Part shown: positions 52,576 through 62,096 of the stretch, piece after piece
Numbering within the stretch: the stretch's first letter is position 1
Layout: each line of letters opens with the position of its first letter
Assembly (NCBI RefSeq): GCF_023897065.1
Contig: NZ_JAMHIV010000039.1
Span: 37,667 to 101,666 of the forward strand
DNA from: Crossiella sp. SN42
Lineage (GTDB): Bacteria; Actinomycetota; Actinomycetes; Mycobacteriales; Pseudonocardiaceae
DNA: 64,000 nucleotides
Reading direction: 5' to 3'
Made by a program: the position numbers and the translations under genes
Notes under the pieces: model-generated
What the model saw: the letters and a program-made list of their open reading frames with translations, nothing else
The model's database searches: none
What the model was told of the DNA's origin: nothing

Positions 52576-52883
52576 GCGGAGACCTCCCTCGTCGTGTTCC
52601 GTGCTCAGGTGGTGGAAAGCTGGGCACGGGACGACGGTGGCCCGCGAGGTCACACCGGCGTACGCGCCGGTAGCGACAGGTATGACCGGACTGTAACAGG
52701 CAGGAAACCCGGAAACACCCCTCGAAGGGTGATGTCCGTCATTGCGCCGTAACGATTTTGCTGCTTCGTTCGACATAGCGGCGAGACCAACAGTACGCCT
52801 GTCCTGCTGATTCTCTGGGCATGGTGTGGAACACGCCGGTAACGTCCCTGGGAGCTTTCACCCGATCGACCCCAGAGGATTCG
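52576..52883. other. 308-base divergent region between gltB and an ABC importer
   Basis: The region should carry the promoters for gltB (minus) and the importer operon (plus). A hairpin ACCGGCG-TACG-CGCCGGT lies at 52654-52671 in the presumed gltB leader. I looked for a cobalamin riboswitch, an iron box, a Zur-type box and a GlnR site and saw none. Confidence 0.4.
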
Positions 52884-53828
52884 ATGCGTCTTCCCCGGAG
52901 TACCCGCGCAGCACTCATCGCCGTCAGCGCCATCGCCCTCGTTGGCGGGTGCGCGAGCCGGGTTCCCGATCCGGCGCCGAACCAAACCTCGGTGGAGTCG
53001 GCGTTCCCGGTCCAGGTGGGCGCGCCGGGCGGCAAACCGCTCACCATCACCAAGAAGCCGGAGCGGATCGTCTCGCTGAACCCGACCGCGACGGAGAGCC
53101 TGTTCGCGATCGGCGCCGGCAAGCAGGTGGTGGCCGTGGACGAGAAGTCCAACTTCCCGGCCGAGGCGCCCAGGACCACGCTGTCCGGCTTCAAGCCGAA
53201 CGTGGAGGCCATCGCCGGGCACCAGCCGGACCTGGTGGTCGCCTCCAACGACGTGGAGGGCGTGGTGGCCGGCCTGGAGAAGCTGAAGATCCCGGTGCTG
53301 CTGCTGCCCGCGGCCAAGACCCTGGACGACGCCTACGGCCAGATCAGCATCCTGGGCCAGGCCACCGGGCAGGGCACCCCGGCCAACGACGTGGTGAACC
53401 GGATGAAGGGCCAGATCAGCAAGCTGGTCCGGGAGACCCCTCGGCCCGCTGAGGCGCTGAAGTACTACCACGAGCTGGACCCGACCTTCTACACCGTGAC
53501 CTCCAAGACCTTCATCGGCTCCATCTACGGCCTGTTCGGCCTGGTCAACATCGCCGACGCGGCCGACCCGACCGGCGGCGGCTACCCGCAGCTCTCCGCC
53601 GAGCAGGTGGTCAACGCCGCGCCGCGGCTGATCTTCCTGGCCGATGTGAAGTGCTGCGGCCAGAGCGCGGCCGCGGTCGGCACCCGGCCGGGCTGGGCGA
53701 GCGTGCCCGCGGTGCGAGACGGCGGTGTGGTGGCCCTGGACGACGACATCGCCTCCCGCTGGGGACCGAGGGTGGTCGACCTGGTGCGCACCGTGTCCGA
53801 GGCCGTGACCGCAGCCGGGAAGAAGTGA
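52884..53828 (+). CDS. ABC importer binding lipoprotein (cobalamin/siderophore class)
   Basis: The 314-residue class III binding protein has a lipobox LVGGC and the family phrases PERIVSLNPTATESLFAIGAG, DEKSNFPAEAPRTTLSGFKPN, read in parts, and EAIAGHQPDLVVASN. BtuF-, FhuD- and FecB-like proteins share them, so the ligand may be cobalamin, a corrinoid or a siderophore. AGAGGA precedes ATG. KCCG near residue 256 is unusual in having adjacent Cys. The stop overlaps the permease gene. Confidence 0.88.
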   Translation: MRLPRSTRAALIAVSAIALVGGCASRVPDPAPNQTSVESAFPVQVGAPGGKPLTITKKPERIVSLNPTATESLFAIGAGKQVVAVDEKSNFPAEAPRTTLSGFKPNVEAIAGHQPDLVVASNDVEGVVAGLEKLKIPVLLLPAAKTLDDAYGQISILGQATGQGTPANDVVNRMKGQISKLVRETPRPAEALKYYHELDPTFYTVTSKTFIGSIYGLFGLVNIADAADPTGGGYPQLSAEQVVNAAPRLIFLADVKCCGQSAAAVGTRPGWASVPAVRDGGVVALDDDIASRWGPRVVDLVRTVSEAVTAAGKK

Positions 53829-54856
53829 CCGCCGCCGCCCCCACCCGGCTCCGGTTCCGCCACCTGGCCCTCACCCTGCTGCTGTTGCTCGCCGTGGTGA
53901 CCGCCGCGGTGCTGCTCGGCGCGATCGACCTGGGCGCGGGCCGCGTGCTCGGCGAGGTCTTCGCCCAGCTCACCGGCGGGGTGTCGCCGCTGTCGGCGCG
54001 CGAGGCGGCCATCCTGTGGGAGCTGCGCGTGCCCCGGGTGGTGCTGGCCTGCCTGGTCGGCGCGGCGCTGGCCTCCTCGGGCGCCGCCTTCCAGGGTGTG
54101 TTCCGCAACCCGCTGGCCGACCCGTACCTGCTGGGCGCGGCCGCCGGGGCCGGGCTGGGCGCGACGCTGGCGGTGTTCGCGGTGCCCACCTTCAGCACCG
54201 GCGACTTCTTCGGCCCGCTGCCCATCGCCGCCTTCGCCGGGGCGGTGCTCGGCGTCGGCCTGACCTGGGCGCTGGGCCGCTCGGCCGGTCCGGGCACCGC
54301 GACCCTGGTGCTGGCCGGGGTGGCGGTGGCCGCGTTCCTGACCGCGGTGCAGACCTTCGTGCAGACCCTGGACGTGGACAGCCTGCGCACCATCTACACC
54401 TGGATGCTCGGCGGCCTCGGCGGCGCGGGCTGGTCCCAGGTGCTGGTGGTGCTGCCCTACATCGCGCTGTCCTCCTTCGTGCTGTGCGCCAGCGGCAGGC
54501 TGCTGGACGTGCTCGGCGTGGGCGATGAGGAGGCCTCGGCGCTGGGCCTGCACCCACGCCGGGTGCGGCTGATCATCCTGGGCGCGGCCTCGCTGGCCAC
54601 CGCGGCCGCGGTGTCGGTCAGCGGCCTGATCGGGTTCGTCGGCATCGTGGTGCCGCACGTGGTCCGGCTGCTGGTCGCGGGCAGCTACCGGGTGCTGGTG
54701 CCGCTGTCCCTGCTGGGCGGCGCGGCCTTCGTGGTGCTGGCCGACATGGTGGCCCGCACCGTGATCGCCCCCGGCGAACTGCCCATCGGCGTGATCACCG
54801 CGTTCACCGGGGCGCCGTTCTTCGCGGTCGTGCTGCGCCGCTCCAGGAGGGTCTGA
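53825..54856 (+). CDS. FecCD/BtuC-family ABC permease
   Basis: The 343-residue membrane protein has family marks LRVPRVVLACLVGAALASSGA, read in parts, FQGVFRNPLADPYLLGAAAG and GLIGFVGIVVPHVVRLLVAG. About ten helices. GTG overlaps the binding-protein stop (GTGA), and the stop overlaps the ATPase start (TGATG). Confidence 0.94.
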   Translation: MTAAAPTRLRFRHLALTLLLLLAVVTAAVLLGAIDLGAGRVLGEVFAQLTGGVSPLSAREAAILWELRVPRVVLACLVGAALASSGAAFQGVFRNPLADPYLLGAAAGAGLGATLAVFAVPTFSTGDFFGPLPIAAFAGAVLGVGLTWALGRSAGPGTATLVLAGVAVAAFLTAVQTFVQTLDVDSLRTIYTWMLGGLGGAGWSQVLVVLPYIALSSFVLCASGRLLDVLGVGDEEASALGLHPRRVRLIILGAASLATAAAVSVSGLIGFVGIVVPHVVRLLVAGSYRVLVPLSLLGGAAFVVLADMVARTVIAPGELPIGVITAFTGAPFFAVVLRRSRRV

Positions 54857-55626
54857 TGCTGGCCATCGAGGGAGTCGCCGCGGGCTACCACGGCCGGATC
54901 GCGGTCGCCGGGGTCACCGTCACCGTGCCGCCGGGCAGCTGGCTGGCCGTCATCGGCCCCAACGGCGCGGGCAAGTCCACCCTGCTCAAAGCCGTCGCCA
55001 ACGCCGTCCCGCACACGGGAACCATCACCATCGACGGCACCCCGGTCGCCGCCCTGACCAACCGCGCCCGCGCCCGCCGCATCGGCTACGCCCCGCAGAC
55101 CCCCACCCTGCCCGAGGGCCTCACCGTCACCGACTACGCCCTGCTCGGCCGCACCCCGCACCTGGGTTTCCTGGCCCGCGAAGGCCCGGCCGACCTGGAC
55201 CTGGTGGCCGACATCCTGGCCCGCCTCGACCTTTCCCAGCTGGCCGACCGCCCACTCCCGACCCTCTCCGGCGGCGAGCGGCAACGCGCCGTGCTGGCCA
55301 GGGTGCTCGCCCAGCAGGCCGGGTTGCTGCTGCTGGACGAGCCGACCACCGGCCTGGACATCGGGCACGCGCAGTCCCTGCTGGACCTGGTGGACCGGCT
55401 GCGGCTGGCCGACGGCACCACGGTGGTGAGCACACTGCACGACCTGACCCTGGCCGGCCAGTACGCCGACCAGCTGCTGATGCTGGACGCCGGGCGGGTG
55501 GTGGCGGTGGGGCCACCGGCGGAAGTGCTGACGGCGGAACGGGTTTCGCGGCACTACGCGGCGCGGGCGGAGGTGCTGACCGCGCCGGACGGGACGCGCG
55601 TGGTGACGCCGGTGCGGTCGGGGTGA
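54856..55626 (+). CDS. FecE/BtuD-type ABC ATPase
   Basis: A 256-residue ATPase of normal family length. Walker A GPNGAGKST, signature LSGGERQRAVLARVLAQ, Walker B GLLLLDEPTTGLD and the switch His in STLHDLTLAG are present. It completes a three-gene importer operon and ends two bases before the stop of the convergent cassette B membrane gene. Confidence 0.95.
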   Translation: MLAIEGVAAGYHGRIAVAGVTVTVPPGSWLAVIGPNGAGKSTLLKAVANAVPHTGTITIDGTPVAALTNRARARRIGYAPQTPTLPEGLTVTDYALLGRTPHLGFLAREGPADLDLVADILARLDLSQLADRPLPTLSGGERQRAVLARVLAQQAGLLLLDEPTTGLDIGHAQSLLDLVDRLRLADGTTVVSTLHDLTLAGQYADQLLMLDAGRVVAVGPPAEVLTAERVSRHYAARAEVLTAPDGTRVVTPVRSG

Positions 55627-55627
55627 G

Positions 55628-56140
55628 TCAGATGTTGGGGCGGGGGTAGAGCCGCCGCCCCACGAAGAACGCCACTCCCTGGAGCAGCACGGGCAGGTAG
55701 GCGACGGCCACGAACAACCAGTCCCAGCCGTCCATTTGGCCACCTCGCCTGAGTTCGGTCTGCAGCAGGCCGAGCAGGAAGAAGGTCAGGAAGAACGCGA
55801 AGACGAACATCATTCCCCAGTGCAACCCCAGCAATTGACGGCTCCGCTGCACCAGGAGCAGTTCGATCTGCTCGCCCCGCAGGTGCCGCCACGGGTTCAG
55901 CACCAGAAACCCGGTCATGGCCAGGAACACGTCCATCGTGAGCGCGAAGATGTAGACGAACGGGACCAGCACGTCATACCTGGTGACCAACTGCCCACCG
56001 AGCAGGACCACCAGCACCGCCAGCACCACCGCCGCGGAACCGGTGAGCATCGCGAACCAGCCGCCGAGGGTGCGGAGCCGCCGCGCCTGCTCGGCGGGGA
56101 TCGGCACCCAGATCGGGGGGCGTCCGATGTAGACGGCCAC
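55628..56140 (-). CDS. Hypothetical four-helix membrane protein, last gene of cassette B
   Basis: The 170-residue protein has four hydrophobic segments (about 26-48, 57-80, 105-125, 140-160) and short charged loops. No family recognised. It is the counterpart in position of the 196-residue anchored protein of cassette A, though not similar in sequence by eye. GTG start overlaps the stop of the WXG gene by one base. Confidence 0.7.
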   Translation of the reverse strand: MAVYIGRPPIWVPIPAEQARRLRTLGGWFAMLTGSAAVVLAVLVVLLGGQLVTRYDVLVPFVYIFALTMDVFLAMTGFLVLNPWRHLRGEQIELLLVQRSRQLLGLHWGMMFVFAFFLTFFLLGLLQTELRRGGQMDGWDWLFVAVAYLPVLLQGVAFFVGRRLYPRPNI

Positions 56141-56901
56141 TAGCGCGGCTTCCAGTCCGAACCGTCACCATCCAGCACGCTGGCGTCGCCCATCTGCCCG
56201 ATCCGGCCCTGCGACCAGGTTTCGCCGACCATCCGCAGCTTCTCCTGGAGCGCGGACTGCTCGGCCTTGCAGGTGTTCACGTGTGCCAGCAGGCCGGTGA
56301 TGAGGCTGCCGATCAGGCCCGCGACCGACGGCAGCACGGCGACGAGGATCAGCAGTGCCAACGGGATACCGGCCACCGAGACGGTCAGGGCCGCCGCGGA
56401 GGCGATGCCGATGAGGGCCACGACCAACGCGACGGTGATGCCCACCCAGAAGCTCTCGATGGAGTTGCCCAGGTTGACCAGCGACCCACGCATCTGGCTG
56501 GCCAGGTCCTTCAGCCCGGTCAGCCCGCTGACCTGGGTCGGGATGGTCAGTCGATAGGCCTCAGCGGCCCTGCCTTCCCACTCCAGGGTGGTGTCCATCT
56601 TGCTCGGGTCGATCGCGCCCGCCACGTCGTTCAGCTTGCCCGCGATGTCCTTCGACCACTGCTCAGCGGCCTCTCTCACCCGGCCGACATCGCCTCGGTC
56701 GCCGAGCAGATCCTCGAGCTGCTTTCCCAGCTCCAGGCTGTTCCGGGTCACTGCCTGCACCAGGAGGTCGATGCGCGGGATGACCCAGCGCAGCGGCTCC
56801 GGCACGCTGTTGACCGCCTGATTCACCTGGTCGAAGAACTTCCGCATGCGTTCGTCAACCTCGCGCAGGCGCTCATTGGCCCGCTGCACGGCTTCGCTCA
56901 C
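56140..56901 (-). CDS. WXG/PPE-like helical membrane protein (candidate type VII substrate), cassette B
   Basis: The 253-residue protein has a long helical first half with a WEG turn (108-110; TLEWEGRAAEAYRL), as in WXG100-related proteins, then two hydrophobic helices (about 153-177 and 180-203) and a short C-terminal part ending SDWKPR. Position and layout match the 407-residue protein of cassette A, but the long Lys-rich tail is missing. GTG start, eight bases after the small helical protein stop. Confidence 0.65.
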   Translation of the reverse strand: MSEAVQRANERLREVDERMRKFFDQVNQAVNSVPEPLRWVIPRIDLLVQAVTRNSLELGKQLEDLLGDRGDVGRVREAAEQWSKDIAGKLNDVAGAIDPSKMDTTLEWEGRAAEAYRLTIPTQVSGLTGLKDLASQMRGSLVNLGNSIESFWVGITVALVVALIGIASAAALTVSVAGIPLALLILVAVLPSVAGLIGSLITGLLAHVNTCKAEQSALQEKLRMVGETWSQGRIGQMGDASVLDGDGSDWKPR

Positions 56902-56909
56902 AGCTCCCC

Positions 56910-57221
56910 CTACTTCGTGGTGTTCTTCAGCGTGTGCAGGCTGGCTTCTTCCTCGCGCTCATAGGTGTCGGCGGCCTGCCGCAGGGTCTCGCTGATGAGC
57001 CGGAAGGTCTCCATCGCCTTGCCGATCATGTCGGCCATGGTCGTGCGCGCCTGGAGATAGGTCTGATCCAGGCCTTCTTTGACCGCCCACTTGGACAGCT
57101 CGGCTGGGCCGAGGTGCAGGCCGTCCAGTGCCCGGCGAGGCGCCTCCAGGGAATCCGCCGCCTCGTCCCAGCGGACGGCGTCGGCGCGCAGGGCCGCATA
57201 GGCCGCGGACAGATCCGTCAT
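56910..57221 (-). CDS. Small helical ESX-type protein, cassette B
   Basis: The 103-residue protein has two amphipathic helices (AAYAALRADAVRWDEAADSLEA and the C-terminal RLISETLRQAADTYEREEEAS, read in parts) around a central SKWAVKEGL, typical of small ESX partners although no clear WXG is seen. ATG57221 overlaps the stop of the YbaB-like gene (ATGA). Ends TLKNTTK. Confidence 0.65.
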   Translation of the reverse strand: MTDLSAAYAALRADAVRWDEAADSLEAPRRALDGLHLGPAELSKWAVKEGLDQTYLQARTTMADMIGKAMETFRLISETLRQAADTYEREEEASLHTLKNTTK

Positions 57222-57916
57222 GACAGCCCCAATCGGCGCAGCAGCAGGTTCGGGTCGCTGACCAGTGCGGTCAGTTCGGTGATAGCCGGGCTGGTCGGCC
57301 ACCTGGTCAGGTCCGGATCGGAGGTGCCGCGGCGGTGCAGTTCGCGCAGCACCTCGGTCAGTTCGCCCTCGATCTCCGGATTGCGCGCCGAACCGGCCCA
57401 GTACGGGTCCACCGTCAACGTGCTGACCTGCCCGTTCATCGCGCCGCCGCGCACATGCCCACCCGCGCTCTCAGCCTCGATCGGCTGGTTCAGCACCGCG
57501 TCCAGGCGACCGGTCAGCGTCGCCAGTTCGGCGTCCACCTCGTCCAGCAACCGGAACGCCGCGTCCGTGGTGAGTGGCGTGGTTTCCGGCTGTGCGGTCG
57601 GCGTCGGCCAGGGTTGGACATCGGTCTGCTCGGTCTGCTCGACCTGCTTGGCCAGTGCCTGCATCACCGCGTTGTTCGCCGCGGTCAGCACGCTGCCCTG
57701 CAATGCCCGCGGATCCACCGAGCGGCGCCAGTCCGCGGCCAGCCGCACCGACAGCACCTCGCCCATCGGCCCGACCGACACCGTCACCACCCGGTCGGCG
57801 TCCTGCCCGGTGATCCCGTCCGGCTCTGCCACGCTCGGCTCCGGCGTGAGCGGGCGCTTGGGCGTCGGTTCCCAGTCGTCGGCGTCCTCGAAGCCCCAGC
57901 GCTCGACGTCACTCAT
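57218..57916 (-). CDS. YbaB-like protein, first gene of cassette B
   Basis: The 232-residue protein starts with an acidic, Pro-rich part, then a YbaB-like beta/helix block (VVTVSVGPMGEVLSVRLAAD, LTAANNAVMQALAKQVEQ). A C-terminal part of about 110 residues (LDEVDAELATLTGRLDAVL, ELTEVLRELHRRG) is added relative to the cassette A protein. ATG57916 is chosen for AGAGGGGGG at seven bases; ATG57922 would be too close to it. Confidence 0.65.
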   Translation of the reverse strand: MSDVERWGFEDADDWEPTPKRPLTPEPSVAEPDGITGQDADRVVTVSVGPMGEVLSVRLAADWRRSVDPRALQGSVLTAANNAVMQALAKQVEQTEQTDVQPWPTPTAQPETTPLTTDAAFRLLDEVDAELATLTGRLDAVLNQPIEAESAGGHVRGGAMNGQVSTLTVDPYWAGSARNPEIEGELTEVLRELHRRGTSDPDLTRWPTSPAITELTALVSDPNLLLRRLGLS

Positions 57917-58017
57917 CCGCATTCCCCCCTCTGGAATGAAATCAGTGACCAAGAAACTACACACCGAAGGCCGGGCCCACCACGCGGTGAACCCGGCCCT
58001 CGGCCCCCAGGGCGACG

Positions 58018-59400
58018 CTAGGAAGTCTTCTCCGCCTCCGCCTTCGCCTTCTTCTCGGCGGCCTCGCCGTCCTCGATCTTCATCAGCTCGTCCATGTCCA
58101 CCAGCGACGGGTCGTTGAGCACCCGGTCCAGCTGTTCCCGGTCCAGCGAGTTCTGCCACTTCGCGATGACCAGGGTGCCCACGCCGTTGCCGATCAGGTT
58201 GGTCAGGGCTCTGGCCTCGGACATGAAGCGGTCGATGCCAGCGATCAGCGCGATGCCGATGCTGGCCTCGGGGATGACGTTCTGGAAGGCCACCAGGGAG
58301 GCGGCCAGGGTGACCAGGCCGGCTCCGGTGACGCCCGCGGCGCCCTTGCTGGAGAGCAGCATGAACAGCAGCAGGCCGATCTGGGTCCACAGTGGCAGGT
58401 GGGCGCCGGTGGCCTGGGCGATGAACAGCGCGCCCATGGTCAGGTAGATGCAGGTGCCGTCCAGGTTGAACGAGTAGCCGGTGGGGATGGTCAGGCCGAC
58501 CACCGACTTCTGCGCGCCAGCGGCCTCCAGCTTCACCAGCATTCGCGGCAGCACCGCCTCGCTGGAGGAGGTGCCGAGCACGATCAGCAGCTCGTCCTTG
58601 ATGAAGCGGATGAACTTGAAGATGTTGAACCCGGCCAGCTTCGCCACCCCGCCGAGCACCAGGATGATGAACAGCACGCAGGTCAGGTAGAAGGCGATCA
58701 TGAGGAACGCCAGTGAGGACAACACCTTCGCGCCGTTGGTGCCGATGGTGTAGGCCATGCCACCGAAGGCGCCGATCGGCGCCGCGTACATGACGATCTT
58801 GATGACGCCGAACATGATCTTGGCGATGGTGTCCAGCGCCTGCAGCGCCTTGGCGCCGCGCTCGCCCATCATGCCGATCGCGACCGCGACCAGCACCGCC
58901 AGCACCAGCACCTGGATCAGCTGCCCGCTGGTGAACGCGCCGACGAAGGACTCCGGGACCAGGTGCAGGATGAACGCGGTGAAGCCCTCGGCGCCCGCGG
59001 CCTTCTTCTGCGCGTCCGCGCCCGCCTTGAGGTCCGCGGCGCTGGGCTGCATGTCCAGGCCGACGCCCGGCTGCAGGATGTTCACCACGATCATGCCGAT
59101 CACCAGGGCGATCAGCGTCATCACGATGAAGTACAGGATGGTGCGCAGGGCCAGACCGCCGGCCTTGGCGAGGTTGCCCAGCCCCGCGATGCCGACGACG
59201 ATGGTGCAGAAGATCGTGGGCGCGATGACCATCTTCACCAGGTTGATGAACAGGTCCGCGAGCCACTTCAGCCCGGCTGCCTGAGCAGGGAACAGGATCC
59301 CGACCAGGATGCCTGCCGCGATCGAGACCAGCACCCAGAAGTACAGGTGCCGGTAGATCGGCTTACGCGTTCGCCCCCCAGCAGCGGTCGTTGCCAACAT
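58018..59400 (-). CDS. dctA: C4-dicarboxylate/proton-type symporter (DAACS family)
   Basis: The 460-residue transporter has the DAACS fold of DctA/GltP: LFINLVKMVIAPTIFCTIV, the SSSEAVLPRM hairpin, PTGYSFNLDGTCIYLT with the ion-binding DGT, and GIALIAGIDRFMSEARALTNLIGN, read in parts. The NxxG and RxxTN residues that hold dicarboxylates favour C4-dicarboxylates over glutamate. The C-terminus is Lys/Glu-rich. ATG59400 follows GAGGAGG. A two-component system 2 kb away may control it. Confidence 0.93.
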   Translation of the reverse strand: MLATTAAGGRTRKPIYRHLYFWVLVSIAAGILVGILFPAQAAGLKWLADLFINLVKMVIAPTIFCTIVVGIAGLGNLAKAGGLALRTILYFIVMTLIALVIGMIVVNILQPGVGLDMQPSAADLKAGADAQKKAAGAEGFTAFILHLVPESFVGAFTSGQLIQVLVLAVLVAVAIGMMGERGAKALQALDTIAKIMFGVIKIVMYAAPIGAFGGMAYTIGTNGAKVLSSLAFLMIAFYLTCVLFIILVLGGVAKLAGFNIFKFIRFIKDELLIVLGTSSSEAVLPRMLVKLEAAGAQKSVVGLTIPTGYSFNLDGTCIYLTMGALFIAQATGAHLPLWTQIGLLLFMLLSSKGAAGVTGAGLVTLAASLVAFQNVIPEASIGIALIAGIDRFMSEARALTNLIGNGVGTLVIAKWQNSLDREQLDRVLNDPSLVDMDELMKIEDGEAAEKKAKAEAEKTS

Positions 59401-59587
59401 GTCCTCCTCGACAGTGAACCGTGGTCCGGGCGAATGCTCGTGACCGGACAACTTCACCGGCAAGCGACCCGGGCGAAACTTGAGACTGTCCTGACAAAAT
59501 CTCCGGCATGGTGATAGGGCCGTTACCGGAACAGGGCCGCGATGTTGTCTCGGTGTGCCCGTCATCCAGACGGACTAGCCTGACACC

Positions 59588-60541
59588 ATGCCGCCGACCG
59601 CGCTGACCAGACGCGCGCTGTTGCTGGGCGGGGCCGGCACCGCGGTGACCGCCGCCCTGGGCAGCTGCACGACGGGGCAGCTGCCCGTCCTGCCCGAGCT
59701 GGTGCTGGCCACCGGGCCGCCCGGCGCGGTGTACCGGGAGATCGGCGGGGCGCTGGCCGAGGAGCTGCGCAAGCACCTGCGGAGCACCGCGGTGCGCACC
59801 CGGCCGACCGGGGCCTCGGTGGAGAACCTGATGCTGCTCGGCTCCGGCCAGGCCCAGCTCGGGTTCGTCTCCCTGGACGCGATGCTGGCCAGGCAGAACA
59901 GCCCGGTGGAGGGCGTGAGCGCGATCGGGCGGCTCTACGACAGCTTCCTGCACCTGGTGGTGCTGGACAGCTCGCCGATCAAGACCACCAGGGACCTGGC
60001 CGGGCGGCGGATCGCGGTGGGCGCGGCCGGGTCCGGCACCGAGTACACGGTGGAGAAGCTGCGCCGGATCGCCGGGCTGAGCTTCAACGAGGTGCGGCTG
60101 TCCCAGGCCGAGGCGGCCAAGCAGCTGGAGGAGGGTGGGATCGACGCGTTCTTCACCCTCACCGGCATCCCCACCCCGGCGATCAGCGACCTGCTGCGGC
60201 GGCAGGTGCCGATCCGCATGGTCGAGCTCGCCGAGCAGGCGCAGGCGCTGGCCAGCGGCGACTCCTCGGCCTACATGCCGGCCACCATCCCGAAGCCGAC
60301 CTACGGCTACCTGCTGCCCTACCGCACGGTGTCGGTGCCGAACCTGTTGGTCGCCAGGGACGACCTGCCGATCGAGGTGGCGAAGATCGTGACGAACACG
60401 GTGTTCGCCGAGTCGGACGCGATCGCGGTCAACCACCCGGAGGCGCGGCGGATCAACCGCAGCACCGGGATCGCCACCGGGCCGGTGCCGCTGCACCCGG
60501 GGGCGGCAACCTGGTTCCGGGAGTACAAGCGGCTGGTGTGA
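59588..60541 (+). CDS. TAXI-family solute-binding protein without TRAP membrane subunits
   Basis: The 317-residue protein begins with a twin-arginine-like TRRALLLGGAG and a lipobox LGSC (Cys27). The mature part matches TAXI binding proteins (ATGPPGAVYREIGGALAEEL, LLGSGQAQLGFVSLDAML, GTEYTVEKLRRIAGL). No DctM/DctQ-like TRAP subunit is nearby. It may act as a ligand-sensing partner of the histidine kinase encoded convergently ten bases away, or serve a distant transporter. TAGCCT (59576-59581) lies six bases before ATG and there is no ribosome site, so the message is probably leaderless. Confidence 0.88.
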   Translation: MPPTALTRRALLLGGAGTAVTAALGSCTTGQLPVLPELVLATGPPGAVYREIGGALAEELRKHLRSTAVRTRPTGASVENLMLLGSGQAQLGFVSLDAMLARQNSPVEGVSAIGRLYDSFLHLVVLDSSPIKTTRDLAGRRIAVGAAGSGTEYTVEKLRRIAGLSFNEVRLSQAEAAKQLEEGGIDAFFTLTGIPTPAISDLLRRQVPIRMVELAEQAQALASGDSSAYMPATIPKPTYGYLLPYRTVSVPNLLVARDDLPIEVAKIVTNTVFAESDAIAVNHPEARRINRSTGIATGPVPLHPGAATWFREYKRLV

Positions 60542-60550
60542 GGCCCGGGG

Positions 60551-62086
60551 TCAGACGCCGGCGGGCGGGGTGCCGGGCGTGGTCTTCCCCGGCGGCGGGT
60601 CCTCTGGGCCGGGCTGGTCGGCCACGGGTGGGCGGGACAGGTGTTTGCGTTCCTCGTCGGGGCGGCCGTCGGCCTCGTCGGTGGGGTCGAACAGCTGCTC
60701 GGCTGGCGCGACCGGCAGCCGGATCGCCACGTCGAGTCCGTGCGGGTGTGCCTGGTGCAGCCGGAACTCGCCACCGGCCGAGGTGACCAGCTCGCTGCAG
60801 ATGGCCAGGCCGAGGCCGGTGCCGGAGATGTTCTGGTGCTTGGGCGAGCGCCAGAACCGGTGCAGCGCCACGGAGAGCTCCGCCTCGTCCAGGCCGACGC
60901 CGTCGTCGATGACGTGCAGCTCGACGTGCCCGTCCTCGACGCTGTCCGCCGGTTCCTCGTGCCGGGCCCACACCCGCACCCTGGTGCCGCCGGAGAGCCG
61001 GATCGCGTTGCCCACCAGCTCGTCCAGCACGCTGCCCAGGCCGCCGGGCGGTTCCAGCACGCGCAGGCCCTCCGGGATGTCCAGGCGCAGCCGGATCGCG
61101 GCCCGCTGCGCGTTGGCCTGCCAGGCCGGTTCGTGCGCGGCGACCAGCTCGTCCAGCTCGACCGGTTCGGCGGCCGCGGCGCTGTCCAGCCGGGTGGCGG
61201 CCAGCAGCGCGTCCAGCACCCGGCCCATCTCCTCGGCCTCCTCCACAGCCAGCTGGTGGGCTTGCCGCGCCGGTTCGTCCGGCAGGTGCGGCGCCAGGTT
61301 CTCCACCGCGAGGCGGAGGCTGGCCAGCGGGTTGCGCAGCTGGTGGGAGGCGTCGGCGACGAAGTCGCGCTGACGGCGCAGCGCGCGGCCGACCACGTCG
61401 ACCATGGTGTTGAAGGAGCTGGCCAGGGTGCGCAGCTCGGGTGGCCCGTGCACGTCGGCGCGGGCGTCCAGGCGGCCGCTGGCCACCCGGGAGGTGACCT
61501 CGTCCAGGCGGCGGATCGGGCGCAGGATCCAGCGGGAGACCGGCCAGGCGGCGCCGATCAGCGCGAGCAGCGGGACCAGGCCGTTGAGCGCGAGCAGCAG
61601 CCAGGAGTTGAGCACCTGGGCGCGCAGGCCGTCCGAGGGCGAGATGGTGACCACGGCGGCCACCACCTGGCTGTCCCGGCCCACCGGTTCGACCACGACC
61701 AGCGGGTTGGTCTCCCACGGCCACACCACCCGCGGCGGGTTGGGCCGGTACCCGGCGAAGGCCACCGCCAGGCCCTCGCGCACGCCGGGGGTGTTCAGGT
61801 CGACCGAGGCGTCCGAGGGCAGGATGATGTTGCCGCCAGGGTCGACCAGCACGGCGGGGATGTCGTAGAGCCGGTGGTAGCGGGTCAGCTCCTCGGCCAG
61901 CGGGGTGGTGCGGTCCAGGCCGAGGGCGTTCTCGGCCAGCGCGGCGAACCGGCTGGCGTCGCTGAGCCGGTCCAGGTAGACGGTCTGGGTCTCGCCCTGG
62001 CCGACCGCGGCGGCCAATGGCACCCCGAAGGCGGCGGCCATCGCCACCAGCAGCGGCACCAGCACCGCGAGCAGCCTGCGGAGCAC
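60551..62086 (-). CDS. Membrane sensor histidine kinase
   Basis: The 511-residue kinase has two membrane helices (about 6-26 and 161-182) around a periplasmic sensor (about 28-160), a HAMP segment (183-235), the H-box DASHQLRNPL with His248, and the ATPase boxes (ELVGNAIRLSGG as N-box, DDGVGLDEAEL, GTGLGLAICSELV). The last 70 residues are Pro-rich. It is downstream of its response regulator by ten bases, and convergent with the TAXI gene. Confidence 0.93.
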   Translation of the reverse strand: MLRRLLAVLVPLLVAMAAAFGVPLAAAVGQGETQTVYLDRLSDASRFAALAENALGLDRTTPLAEELTRYHRLYDIPAVLVDPGGNIILPSDASVDLNTPGVREGLAVAFAGYRPNPPRVVWPWETNPLVVVEPVGRDSQVVAAVVTISPSDGLRAQVLNSWLLLALNGLVPLLALIGAAWPVSRWILRPIRRLDEVTSRVASGRLDARADVHGPPELRTLASSFNTMVDVVGRALRRQRDFVADASHQLRNPLASLRLAVENLAPHLPDEPARQAHQLAVEEAEEMGRVLDALLAATRLDSAAAAEPVELDELVAAHEPAWQANAQRAAIRLRLDIPEGLRVLEPPGGLGSVLDELVGNAIRLSGGTRVRVWARHEEPADSVEDGHVELHVIDDGVGLDEAELSVALHRFWRSPKHQNISGTGLGLAICSELVTSAGGEFRLHQAHPHGLDVAIRLPVAPAEQLFDPTDEADGRPDEERKHLSRPPVADQPGPEDPPPGKTTPGTPPAGV

Positions 62087-62096
62087 CCCGGCCTCC

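Noticed and set aside
52576..52883. Cobalamin riboswitch before the second ABC importer
   Set aside because: No B12-box-like conserved core could be found by eye.
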